12,900 nt of DNA, from positions 1 through 12,900 of the forward strand of contig SFGA01000038.1 of the NCBI GenBank assembly GCA_004556705.1, given 5' to 3'. Position numbers and translations under genes: made by a program. Positions within the stretch are counted from its first letter, which is position 1. The number at the start of each line of letters is the position of its first letter. Below, one piece after another: positions 5,827 to 12,900 of this stretch. The notes under the pieces are model-generated. The model was given only the letters and a program-made list of their open reading frames with translations. It ran no database searches and had not been told where the DNA came from. Source of the stretch: Ruminococcus sp. Lineage in GTDB: Bacteria > Bacillota > Clostridia > Oscillospirales > Acutalibacteraceae.

Positions 5827-6375
5827 ATGACACAAAATTCAAAAAAATCATCAAAGACTGCTGTCGGCGGCGTAATAACCGCACTTTCGATAGTTCTTAT
5901 GTTTTTAACTTCGGTAATTCCGACGTTAACGTATGCCCTTCCTGCGGCGGCAGGATTTTTGATAACCTTGATTGTAATTGAAATAGATAAAAAATGGGCA
6001 CTCGGTGTTTATGTTGCCGTAAGCCTTTTATCTGTTTTGCTTATTGCCGATAAAGAAGCTGCGGTTATGTATATAATGTTTTTCGGCTACTATCCGATTG
6101 TCAAAGCGATTTTTGAAAAGCATTTTCATTCGATGCTGTTGTGGGTTCTTAAATTTGCGGTGTTTAACGTCGGTGCCGTGGCGGCGTTCTTTATTTCAAC
6201 CTATGTTTTTTTGGTGCCCTTTGAGGAAATGGAAAAATACGGAGCTATTGCGGCATGGGGCTTGCTTGCGGCAGGAAACGTAATCTTTTTACTTTACGAT
6301 TTTGCAATGACAAACCTTATAAGACTGTATTTGATTAAATGGAGAAAGACCTTTAGAAGAATATTTAAGTTTTGA
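5827..6375 (+). CDS. Multi-pass membrane protein of unknown function
   Basis: The 182-residue protein has a short basic N terminus (MTQNSKKSSK) and five or six hydrophobic segments, roughly at 12-32, 36-53, 57-73, 78-96, 103-129 and 139-159. It ends in a basic cytoplasmic tail (KWRKTFRRIFKF). Size and topology, and the AVGGVITALSIVLMFL start with prolines between the first helices, resemble S components of ECF-type vitamin transporters. I see no specific family motif, so this is only a resemblance. The ATG lies one base after the preceding stop (TGATATG) without a well-spaced ribosome binding site, suggesting translational coupling to the J-domain-like gene. It is the last gene before a terminator. 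Confidence 0.75.
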   Translation: MTQNSKKSSKTAVGGVITALSIVLMFLTSVIPTLTYALPAAAGFLITLIVIEIDKKWALGVYVAVSLLSVLLIADKEAAVMYIMFFGYYPIVKAIFEKHFHSMLLWVLKFAVFNVGAVAAFFISTYVFLVPFEEMEKYGAIAAWGLLAAGNVIFLLYDFAMTNLIRLYLIKWRKTFRRIFKF

Positions 6376-6403
6376 CAGACGCTAAATGCGTCTGTTCTCT
6401 TTT
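6375..6403 (+). terminator. Terminator of the metF operon
   Basis: ACAGACGC (6375-6382) and GCGTCTGT (6388-6395) form an 8-bp stem with a TAAAT loop, followed by TCTCTTTT. The stem begins at the last base of the membrane-protein stop codon. Confidence 0.85.
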
Positions 6404-6428
6404 CAAAACGTAATTTTTGTGATAAAAT
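6400..6428 (+). promoter_or_regulatory. Possible promoter of the radC-nadE-uvrBA cluster
   Basis: TTTTCA (6400-6405) and TAAAAT (6423-6428) are spaced by 17 bases, between the metF-operon terminator and radC. The -35 box is weak and partly shares the terminator's T run. A promoter is expected here from gene layout, but the exact boxes are tentative. I saw no LexA-type operator. Confidence 0.35.
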
Positions 6429-6470
6429 AGTTATATATTTGATTTTTTGGGGCGAAAGGAGGCTCTTGTT

Positions 6471-7181
6471 GTGGAGGAGACAAAGAGAGAACATTTACAT
6501 TCGGGACATAGGAGCAGAGTTAAGGAACAGTTTGCTAAAAGCGGTATGCGTGATTTTCAGGACCATCAGGTGCTTGAAATGCTTTTGTTTTACGCAATAC
6601 CTCAACGTGATACAAACGATTTAGCTCACATGCTTATCAACGAATTCGGCTCGCTTGCAGGGGTATTTGACGCACCGTTGGAGTCGCTTGAGGCGGTAAA
6701 AGGTATGGGCAAAAACTCGGCGACGCTTATCAAAATGGTACCGGAGATTTATTCAAAGTATCTCGACAGTAAAAACATTAACAGAAAGCTTGTTTTGAGT
6801 GATCCTGAGTCGGTTACAAAGTATTTTGCTTCAAAATTTATAGGTTATCAGCATGAGGTTATGATGGCGGCGTTTGTCGATAACCAGTGCCGACATAAAA
6901 AAACAATTATTGTTTCTGAGGGCGGTCAGAGCAGTACGGACGTCAATATAAGAAAAATTGCCGCAACTGCAATGAATCTAAACGCAACCTCGGTTATTAT
7001 TGCACATAATCATCCGCAGGGTGTTGCCGCACCGTCCGGAGCTGATATTGAAGCGGTCAGAGTTATAAAAAAGATATTCAAACCGCTTGATTTAACGCTT
7101 TTGGATAGTTTGATTATTTCTGATGACAGTGCCTATTCAATGGCAAATCACAACAAATTTGCATACTTATTTGATTATTGA
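6471..7181 (+). CDS. radC: RadC family JAMM-type protein
   Basis: The protein has 236 residues from the chosen start. The N-terminal half has helix-hairpin-helix-like segments (LINEFGSLAGVF, LEAVKGMGKNSATLIKMVP), as in other RadC proteins. The C-terminal half is the JAB1/MPN/JAMM-like domain, with a candidate Glu129 (HEVMMAAFV), His179-Asn-His181-Pro-Gln-Gly and Asp192 as metal ligands; the usual HNHPSG reads HNHPQG here. RadC was named for a repair phenotype that did not hold up, and its biochemical role is unsettled. The GTG at 6471 is preferred because AAGGAGG lies at 6456-6462 with 8 bases of spacing. The longer TTG frame from 6447 would place that site inside the coding sequence. It leads a cluster with nadE and uvrBA. 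Confidence 0.9.
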   Translation: MEETKREHLHSGHRSRVKEQFAKSGMRDFQDHQVLEMLLFYAIPQRDTNDLAHMLINEFGSLAGVFDAPLESLEAVKGMGKNSATLIKMVPEIYSKYLDSKNINRKLVLSDPESVTKYFASKFIGYQHEVMMAAFVDNQCRHKKTIIVSEGGQSSTDVNIRKIAATAMNLNATSVIIAHNHPQGVAAPSGADIEAVRVIKKIFKPLDLTLLDSLIISDDSAYSMANHNKFAYLFDY

Positions 7182-7224
7182 TAAGAAAAAATAAGAAATA
7201 AATAAATTTAACGGAGGAAAAACT

Positions 7225-7953
7225 ATGTTTGATGCAATGAAAACAAAAAATGAATGTGTTGAGTGGATACGTGATTTTTTTGATAAGAACGGTAAAGACT
7301 GTAATGCGGTAATAGGCATTTCCGGCGGTAAGGACAGCTCTATTGTTGCGGCTCTTTGCGTTGAAGCTTTGGGCAAGGACAGGGTTATCGGTGTGCTTAT
7401 GCCTTGCGGTGTTCAGCACGATATTGATATGGCTGAGCTGCTTGTAAAGCACCTTGACATTAAGCATTACGCTGTAAATGTTAAAGCTGCCGTTGACGGC
7501 GTAAAGTCGAGCATACCGCTTGAATTATCAGTTCAGTCAACAACAAATATTCCTCCGAGAGTACGAATGACGGTTTTGTATGCGGTTGCACAAAGCTGTA
7601 ACGGACGAGTTGCAAACACCTGTAATTTGTCGGAGGATTGGGTCGGTTATTCAACGAGATACGGCGATGCGGCAGGAGATTTCAGCCCTTGTGCAAATAT
7701 TACCGTTACAGAGATGAAACAGATAGGAAAAATTCTCGGACTTCCCGATGTGCTTGTTAACAAGGTTCCGATTGACGGACTTTGCGGCAAGACGGACGAG
7801 GAAAACCTCGGCTTTACATATGATGAGCTTGATAAATACATCAGAACGGGCGAGATTGCAGACCTTGAGAAAAAGGCGATAATTGACGATAAGCACGTTA
7901 AAAATCTGTTCAAACTTAAATATATGGACACTTTTGTTCCGAGTGAAGGCTAA
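7225..7953 (+). CDS. nadE: NH3-dependent NAD+ synthetase
   Basis: The enzyme catalyses the last step of NAD synthesis: nicotinate adenine dinucleotide is adenylated by ATP and amidated by ammonia. The 242 residues include the N-type ATP pyrophosphatase P loop SGGKDSS (33-39) and the substrate region TCNLSEDWVGYSTRYGDAAG, with FSP after it. The late KTDEENLGFTYDELD motif is also present. The protein has no nitrilase-like glutaminase domain, so it is the short form that uses free ammonia. GGAGG at 7213-7217 sets the ATG start. It begins 43 bases after radC and ends 35 bases before uvrB, with no terminator on either side, so it is probably cotranscribed with repair genes. Confidence 0.95.
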   Translation: MFDAMKTKNECVEWIRDFFDKNGKDCNAVIGISGGKDSSIVAALCVEALGKDRVIGVLMPCGVQHDIDMAELLVKHLDIKHYAVNVKAAVDGVKSSIPLELSVQSTTNIPPRVRMTVLYAVAQSCNGRVANTCNLSEDWVGYSTRYGDAAGDFSPCANITVTEMKQIGKILGLPDVLVNKVPIDGLCGKTDEENLGFTYDELDKYIRTGEIADLEKKAIIDDKHVKNLFKLKYMDTFVPSEG

Positions 7954-7988
7954 CATTAAATTTTTATATAGACAGAAAGGGGGATATT

Positions 7989-9944
7989 ATGGATAAGTTT
8001 GTTTTACATTCCGAATATAAGCCGACGGGCGACCAGCCTGCTGCAATAGAAAAGCTTGTTGACGGAATTAACAAGGGCTATAACGAACAAACCCTGCTCG
8101 GCGTTACAGGCTCGGGCAAGACCTTTACAATGGCAAATGTTATTGCAAAGCTCAACCGTCCTACGCTTGTGCTTGCCCATAATAAAACCCTTGCAGCACA
8201 GCTGTGCTCGGAATTTAAGGAGTTTTTTCCTGAAAATGCGGTTGAATATTTCGTATCCTATTACGACTATTATCAGCCCGAGGCTTACATTCCGACAACC
8301 GATACCTATATCGAAAAGGATTCGGCAATAAATGATGAAATCGATAAGTTGAGACACTCGGCAACCTCCGCTTTGTCCGAAAGGCGAGACGTGATAATTG
8401 TTTCGAGTGTTTCTTGTATTTATACCCTCGGCGACCCGATTGATTATCGAAATATGGTTATTTCTTTAAGGCAGGGTATGCAAAAAAGCAGGGATGATTT
8501 AATAAAAAAGCTTGTCAGTATTCAATATGAGCGAAATGATGTCAACTTTATAAGAAATAAGTTCAGAGTTCGTGGCGATACGGTGGAGATTTTCCCCGTT
8601 TATTCGAGCGAAAACGCTATAAGAGTTGAGTTTTTCGGCGATGAAATAGACAGAATTTCCGAAATAAACGCACTTACGGGGCAGGTAAAAAATGTATTGT
8701 CTCATGTGGCGATTTATCCTGCTTCGCACTATGTCGTTGCACCCGAAAAGCTTGAAAAGGCAATTACCGAGATACTTGCGGAAATGGAAGAGCAGGTCAA
8801 GAAATTTGAAAAAGAGGGGAAGCTTCTTGAGGCTCAAAGAATAAGACAACGTACCGAATACGATATGGAAATGCTTAGGGAAACAGGATTTTGTAAAGGC
8901 ATTGAGAACTATTCAAGGGTTATGTCGGGTAGAAAAGCAGGCACGGCACCGTTTACCTTGCTCGATTATTTTCCCGATGATTTTGTGCTGTTTGTTGATG
9001 AATCGCATGTAACCTTGCCTCAGGTCAGAGGAATGTACGGCGGAGACCGTTCAAGAAAGGAATCCCTTGTTAATTACGGCTTCAGACTTCCGTCGGCATT
9101 TGATAACAGACCGCTTACCTTTGACGAATTTTATAAAAAAATAGGGCAAAAGGTGTTTGTGAGTGCGACACCGGGCGAGCTTGAAAAGGAAAAAAGCTCA
9201 CAAATTGTTGAACAGCTGATAAGACCCACGGGACTTCTTGACCCTGAAATATCGGTAAGACCGACGGACGGACAGATTGAGGATCTTATTTCTGAAATAA
9301 ATACAAGAACCGAACGCAACGAACGTGTTTTGGTTACTACACTTACAAAGAAAATGGCAGAGAGCCTTACGGAATTTCTTGATACGCACGGCATAAAGGT
9401 CAAGTATATGCACTATGATATTGACACTATCGAGCGTATGGAGCTTATCCGTGATTTGCGCTTGGGCGAGTATGATGTTCTTGTCGGAATAAACCTTTTG
9501 CGTGAGGGACTTGATATACCCGAGGTGTCGCTTGTTGCTATTCTTGACGCAGATAAAGAAGGATTTTTGCGTTCTGAAACAGCTCTTATTCAGACAATAG
9601 GCAGGGCGGCTCGAAATGCCGACGGTCAAGTCATTATGTACGCAGATTGCGTTACACCGTCAATGGAAAAGGCGATAAGCGAAACCTACCGTCGCCGTGA
9701 GATACAGATGGAATACAATAAGGAGCATAATATTGTTCCGAAAACCATTAAAAAAGGCGTTAGGGATATTCTTGAAATATCCGCTGCTCATAAGGACGAA
9801 AGCGGTAAGCGCTTGAGCAGGGCGGAGAGAGAAAAGCTTATCATTGAGCTTACAAATGAAATGAAAGCGGCGGCAAAGATACTTGAATTTGAGCACGCAG
9901 CTATGTTAAGAGATAAAATCGCAAAATTAAAGGAAGGTAAATAA
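7989..9944 (+). CDS. uvrB: Excinuclease ABC subunit B
   Basis: UvrB is the damage-verifying helicase-like subunit of nucleotide excision repair. It is loaded by UvrA, then recruits UvrC. The 651 residues cover the full family length. Walker A is GVTGSGKT (38-45). The damage-binding beta-hairpin region has SYYDYYQPEAYIP and DSAINDEIDKLRH at about 90-126. The DESH Walker B is in the middle, and helicase motifs in the second RecA domain include GINLLREGLDIPEVSL and QTIGRAAR. The C-terminal UVR coiled-coil (about 615-648) would bind UvrC. The ATG follows AAAGGGG with normal spacing. uvrA starts 3 bases after the stop. No uvrC is present in this window. Confidence 0.97.
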   Translation: MDKFVLHSEYKPTGDQPAAIEKLVDGINKGYNEQTLLGVTGSGKTFTMANVIAKLNRPTLVLAHNKTLAAQLCSEFKEFFPENAVEYFVSYYDYYQPEAYIPTTDTYIEKDSAINDEIDKLRHSATSALSERRDVIIVSSVSCIYTLGDPIDYRNMVISLRQGMQKSRDDLIKKLVSIQYERNDVNFIRNKFRVRGDTVEIFPVYSSENAIRVEFFGDEIDRISEINALTGQVKNVLSHVAIYPASHYVVAPEKLEKAITEILAEMEEQVKKFEKEGKLLEAQRIRQRTEYDMEMLRETGFCKGIENYSRVMSGRKAGTAPFTLLDYFPDDFVLFVDESHVTLPQVRGMYGGDRSRKESLVNYGFRLPSAFDNRPLTFDEFYKKIGQKVFVSATPGELEKEKSSQIVEQLIRPTGLLDPEISVRPTDGQIEDLISEINTRTERNERVLVTTLTKKMAESLTEFLDTHGIKVKYMHYDIDTIERMELIRDLRLGEYDVLVGINLLREGLDIPEVSLVAILDADKEGFLRSETALIQTIGRAARNADGQVIMYADCVTPSMEKAISETYRRREIQMEYNKEHNIVPKTIKKGVRDILEISAAHKDESGKRLSRAEREKLIIELTNEMKAAAKILEFEHAAMLRDKIAKLKEGK

Positions 9945-9947
9945 ACC

Positions 9948-12773
9948 TTGCAAAATAAAAAAATCATTGTAAAAGGTGCAAAAGCCAATAATCTTAAAAA
10001 TATTGACCTTGAAATTCCCCGTGATAAGCTTGTTGTTTTTACGGGACTTTCAGGCTCGGGAAAATCCTCGCTTGCGTTTGATACGATTTACGCAGAGGGA
10101 CAGAGGCGATATATCGAATCGCTTTCTTCATATGCAAGGCAATTTTTAGGTCAGATGGATAAGCCTGATGTTGAATACATTGAGGGCTTGTCTCCCGCAA
10201 TATCGATTGACCAAAAAACGACCTCAAAAAATCCACGCTCAACGGTAGGTACCGTTACGGAAATTTACGATTATCTTCGTCTTATTTATTCGAGAATAGG
10301 TACTCCGCATTGTCCCGTTTGCGGCAGAGAAATTTCAATGGAAACCGTTGACGGAATTGTTGATAAGGTGTTAAAGCTTCCCGAGGGCGAAAAAATACAG
10401 ATTTTAGCACCGCTTGTCAGAGGCAAAAAGGGCGAACACGCCAAGGTGCTTGATTCCGCCAGAAAGTCGGGATATGTAAGAGTAAGAGTTGACGGAAGCA
10501 TTTATGACCTTTCCGAAGAAATCAAGCTTGATAAGAATATTAAGCACAGCATTGAGGTTGTAGTTGACCGACTTGTTATAAATGACGGTATCAGAAGCAG
10601 ACTTGCCGATTCGGTAGATACCGCCTGCAATCTTTCCGACGGGGCGGTAATCGTTGATGTTGTCGGAAAGGAAGAGCTTTTATTTTCACAGAAGTTTGCC
10701 TGCCCCGAACACGGCACCTGCATAGAAGAAATGGCTCCGAGGTCATTTTCTTTTAACAATCCTTACGGTTCTTGCCCGAGGTGTATGGGACTCGGTACTT
10801 TTATGCGAATCAACCCCGACCTTGTTATACCGAATAAAAATCTTTCGATAAATCAAGGTGCGATTTTAGCTTCGGGCTGGTCGAATGCCGACAGCGGGAC
10901 AATAGCGCAAATGTATTATTCCGCACTTGCCGAGGAATACGGCTTTTCTCTCGATACACCGATTAAGGATTTGTCCGAGGAACAGCTTAACGCCCTGCTT
11001 TACGGAACAAACGGCAAGAGAATTAAAATGACAAGGGTAAACGCTTACGGCTCGGGAACTTATCTGACTGAGTTTGAGGGCGTAATAAATAACCTTCAAA
11101 GACGGTATAACGAAACCACAAGCGAGTATTCTAGAGCAGAGATTAGCAAAGTGATGGACGAGTGTAATTGCCCTGAATGTAACGGTAAAAGGCTCAATAA
11201 ATCGGCACTTGCGGTTACAATAGGCAGTAAGAATATTATTGAATTTACCGAGCTTTCAATAAATAAAGAGATTGAATTTTTAGACTCGCTTGAGCTTACC
11301 AAAAAACAGCATGTGATAGCCGATACCATAATTAAGGAAATAAGGCAAAGGCTTTCTTTCCTTGCAAGCGTCGGTCTTGATTATTTAACATTATCCCGTT
11401 CGGCAGGCACGCTTTCGGGCGGCGAAAGTCAGCGAATCAGGCTTGCGACACAGATAGGCTCGTCGCTTATGGGCGTGCTTTATATCCTTGATGAGCCGAG
11501 TATAGGCTTGCACCAAAGAGATAATGATAAACTTTTAGGTACTTTGCGTGAACTTCGTGATATTGGGAATACGCTTATTGTCGTTGAACATGATGAAGAT
11601 ACCATAAGGTCTGCGGATTATGTTGTTGATATAGGACCTGGTGCGGGTGTTCACGGCGGAGAGGTTGTTTACAGCGGTAATGTTGACGGCTTGCTGAAAT
11701 GCAAAAAATCAATTACAGGACAGTACCTTTCGGGCAAGAAAAAAATCGAAGTACCTGCCGAAAGACGAAAGGGCAACGGAAAGAGCCTTGTTATTAAAAA
11801 CGCTTCTGAAAATAACCTTAAAAATGTTGACGTTGAAATTCCGCTTGGCGAATTTGTCTGCGTAACAGGCGTTTCCGGCTCGGGTAAATCTTCACTCATC
11901 AATGAAATTCTCTATAAAAAGCTTGCAAATGAGCTTAACAACGCCAAAAAGGCAGTCGGCAAGGTTGACGGCATTGACGGTATTGAAAATCTTGATAAGG
12001 TAATAAATATCGACCAATCTCCGATAGGCAGAACACCACGTTCAAATCCTGCGACCTACACGGGAGTTTTCAATGATATAAGAGAGCTGTTTGCTTCGAC
12101 GCAGGACGCAAAAATCAGAGGATATTCCGCTTCAAGATTTTCCTTTAATGTCAAGGGCGGACGCTGTGAAGCATGTCAGGGAGACGGTATAATCAAGATT
12201 GAAATGAACTTTTTCCCCGATGTTTACGTGCCTTGCGACGTCTGTAAGGGCGCTAAATATAACAGGGAAACGCTTGAGGTTCATTATAAAGGCAAAACCA
12301 TTTCCGATGTTCTCGAAATGACCGTCGAAGAGGGTATGGAGTTTTTCAAAAATCAATCAAAGATTCACAGGAAGCTCAAAACTCTTTATGATGTCGGCTT
12401 GGGATATATTAAAATCGGTCAGCCTGCAACCACGCTTTCGGGCGGTGAGGCACAGAGGGTTAAGCTCTCGACAGAGCTTTCAAAAATTGCCACGGGCAGA
12501 ACGATTTATATTCTTGACGAGCCCACAACAGGCTTGCATACTGCGGATGTTCACGGGCTTATCAATGTTCTTCAAAGGCTTGTTGATAAGGGAAACACCG
12601 TTGTTGTAATCGAGCACAATTTGGATGTAATTAAAGTGTCCGACCACATAATTGACTTAGGTCCCGAGGGCGGAGACAAGGGCGGTAATATCGTCGTTTG
12701 CGGTACACCCGAGGAGGTTGCAAAATGCAAGAAATCCTATACCGGTCAATATCTTAAAAAGATGCTTAAATAA
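9948..12773 (+). CDS. uvrA: Excinuclease ABC subunit A
   Basis: UvrA is the dimeric damage-sensing ATPase of nucleotide excision repair, with two ABC modules. In the 941 residues, the first Walker A is GLSGSGKS (33-40). A zinc module pairs C122/C125 with C252 and neighbouring residues, and further CxxC pairs lie at 276/279 and 408/411. The first ABC signature is LSGGES (489-494) with Walker B YILDEP (512-517). The second Walker A is GVSGSGKS (641-648), the C-terminal zinc finger is C740/C743/C763/C766, the second signature is LSGGEA (830-835) and Walker B is YILDEP (854-859). All catalytic elements are intact, and length is normal. The start is TTG at 9948, just after the uvrB stop, with AAAGGAAGG in the end of uvrB as ribosome binding site, so translation is probably coupled to uvrB. 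Confidence 0.97.
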   Translation: MQNKKIIVKGAKANNLKNIDLEIPRDKLVVFTGLSGSGKSSLAFDTIYAEGQRRYIESLSSYARQFLGQMDKPDVEYIEGLSPAISIDQKTTSKNPRSTVGTVTEIYDYLRLIYSRIGTPHCPVCGREISMETVDGIVDKVLKLPEGEKIQILAPLVRGKKGEHAKVLDSARKSGYVRVRVDGSIYDLSEEIKLDKNIKHSIEVVVDRLVINDGIRSRLADSVDTACNLSDGAVIVDVVGKEELLFSQKFACPEHGTCIEEMAPRSFSFNNPYGSCPRCMGLGTFMRINPDLVIPNKNLSINQGAILASGWSNADSGTIAQMYYSALAEEYGFSLDTPIKDLSEEQLNALLYGTNGKRIKMTRVNAYGSGTYLTEFEGVINNLQRRYNETTSEYSRAEISKVMDECNCPECNGKRLNKSALAVTIGSKNIIEFTELSINKEIEFLDSLELTKKQHVIADTIIKEIRQRLSFLASVGLDYLTLSRSAGTLSGGESQRIRLATQIGSSLMGVLYILDEPSIGLHQRDNDKLLGTLRELRDIGNTLIVVEHDEDTIRSADYVVDIGPGAGVHGGEVVYSGNVDGLLKCKKSITGQYLSGKKKIEVPAERRKGNGKSLVIKNASENNLKNVDVEIPLGEFVCVTGVSGSGKSSLINEILYKKLANELNNAKKAVGKVDGIDGIENLDKVINIDQSPIGRTPRSNPATYTGVFNDIRELFASTQDAKIRGYSASRFSFNVKGGRCEACQGDGIIKIEMNFFPDVYVPCDVCKGAKYNRETLEVHYKGKTISDVLEMTVEEGMEFFKNQSKIHRKLKTLYDVGLGYIKIGQPATTLSGGEAQRVKLSTELSKIATGRTIYILDEPTTGLHTADVHGLINVLQRLVDKGNTVVVIEHNLDVIKVSDHIIDLGPEGGDKGGNIVVCGTPEEVAKCKKSYTGQYLKKMLK

Positions 12774-12779
12774 TAAAAA

Positions 12780-12804
12780 GCACTTTGTATCGTTTGTTAA
12801 GTGC
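12780..12804 (+). other. Weak inverted repeat after uvrA, possibly a disrupted terminator
   Basis: GCACTT (12780-12785) and AAGTGC (12799-12804) form a 6-bp stem around a 13-base loop, seven bases after the uvrA stop. No T tract follows; instead the sequence passes into what looks like an insertion-sequence end. It may be the remains of the native uvrA terminator. Confidence 0.35.
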
Positions 12805-12844
12805 ACAAGTCCAGTAAAAACGGACAATAGAAAAAAGAGCCCTT

Positions 12845-12873
12845 CTATGGTAGACTTAAAGAAACTACCATAG
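12845..12873 (+). promoter_or_regulatory. Hairpin abutting the ribosome binding site of the downstream gene
   Basis: CTATGGTAG (12845-12853) and CTACCATAG (12865-12873) are perfect 9-bp inverted repeats with an 11-base loop. The 3' arm ends at the first G of the GGAGG ribosome binding site (12873-12877). In a transcript reading through from uvrA the hairpin could hinder ribosome access, a known way for insertion sequences to avoid activation by outside transcription. Whether this one works that way is inferred. Confidence 0.55.
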
Positions 12874-12884
12874 GAGGTTTTATT

Positions 12885-12900
12885 ATGTCTCGAGAATACA
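12885..12900 (+). CDS. Start of an open frame, probably a transposase (runs off the right edge)
   Basis: ATG at 12885 begins MSREY, with GGAGG at 12873-12877 giving good spacing. Only five codons are in the window. The assignment as a transposase rests on the insertion-sequence-like leader and short N terminus, not on any domain. Confidence 0.4.

Larger units (their letters stand above)
12802..12900 (+). mobile_element. Probable left end of a second insertion sequence, partial
   Basis: From about 12802 the sequence reads TGCACAAGTCCAGTAAAAAC followed by GGACAATAG, which resembles the terminal inverted repeats of IS3-like elements. A short leader with a hairpin, a GGAGG site and an ATG follow. 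It differs in sequence from the insertion sequence at the left edge, so the two do not form an obvious composite transposon. The boundary and family are inferred; nothing beyond the first five codons of its gene is visible. Confidence 0.4.

Noticed and set aside
6447..6470. Longer RadC starting from TTG at 6447
   Set aside because: It would place the AAGGAGG ribosome binding site inside the coding sequence; GTG 6471 is correctly spaced from it.
9316..9340. CGAACGTG-like sequence resembling half of a Gram-positive LexA operator
   Set aside because: It lies inside uvrB coding sequence, lacks a matching second half, and no such site was seen ahead of radC, nadE or uvrB.
8004..9988. Several minus-strand frames of 66-143 codons opposite uvrB
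   Set aside because: These are by-products of codon use in uvrB, with Cys/Phe/Leu-rich composition typical of antisense frames.
1..12900. Composite transposon bounded by the two insertion sequences
   Set aside because: The visible leaders and terminal sequences of the left and right elements differ, and most genes between them are housekeeping.
1..12900. CRISPR arrays, tRNA or rRNA genes, phage genes
   Set aside because: No spaced direct repeats, no tRNA-like conserved segments and no phage structural or integrase motifs were seen.

Overview
The window looks like chromosome of a low-to-moderate-GC Gram-positive anaerobe of the class Clostridia, most likely the Ruminococcaceae/Oscillospiraceae type found in guts. 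This is an inference from three things: strong GGAGG/GAGGTGAT ribosome binding sites with several TTG or GTG starts, a lipobox lipoprotein plus a sortase-type surface protein, and the DUF5685 / J-domain pair that I associate with Clostridia. No 16S or other taxonomic marker is present.

Layout. (1) 1-348, minus: 5' end of an IS3-family (IS150-like) insertion sequence, with its OrfA transposase running off the left edge. (2) 344-1018, minus: a PHP-domain phosphoesterase whose stop codon lies at the apparent IS junction. (3) 1019-1465: divergent promoters, then a cobalamin (B12) riboswitch followed by an intrinsic terminator. (4) 1466-3302, plus: a two-gene operon controlled by that riboswitch. 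It encodes a secreted alpha-barrel protein related to the alpha domain of intrinsic factor/transcobalamin, with a sortase-like C terminus, and a lipoprotein ending in a DUF4430 (transcobalamin beta-domain-like) domain. (5) 3459-6375, plus: metF, a DUF5685 protein, a J-domain-like protein with a degenerate HPD motif and a cysteine-rich tail, and a multi-pass membrane protein, ended by a terminator. (6) 6471-12773, plus: radC, nadE, uvrB and uvrA in tight succession. (7) 12774-12900: the 3' flank of uvrA, then what looks like the left end of a second, different insertion sequence whose first gene starts at 12885 and leaves the window.

How the genes may work together. The most interesting unit is the B12 operon. 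Mammalian intrinsic factor and transcobalamin hold B12 between an alpha6-alpha6 barrel and a small beta domain in one chain. Here the two kinds of domain are on two overlapping genes, one apparently wall-anchored and one lipid-anchored, behind a B12 riboswitch. I read this as a split, surface-displayed B12-capture system. No B12 ABC or ECF transporter is visible in the window. metF, which makes the methyl donor for (often B12-dependent) methionine synthase, follows but has its own promoter. The downstream genes are mostly housekeeping: nucleotide excision repair, a RadC-family protein and NAD synthesis.
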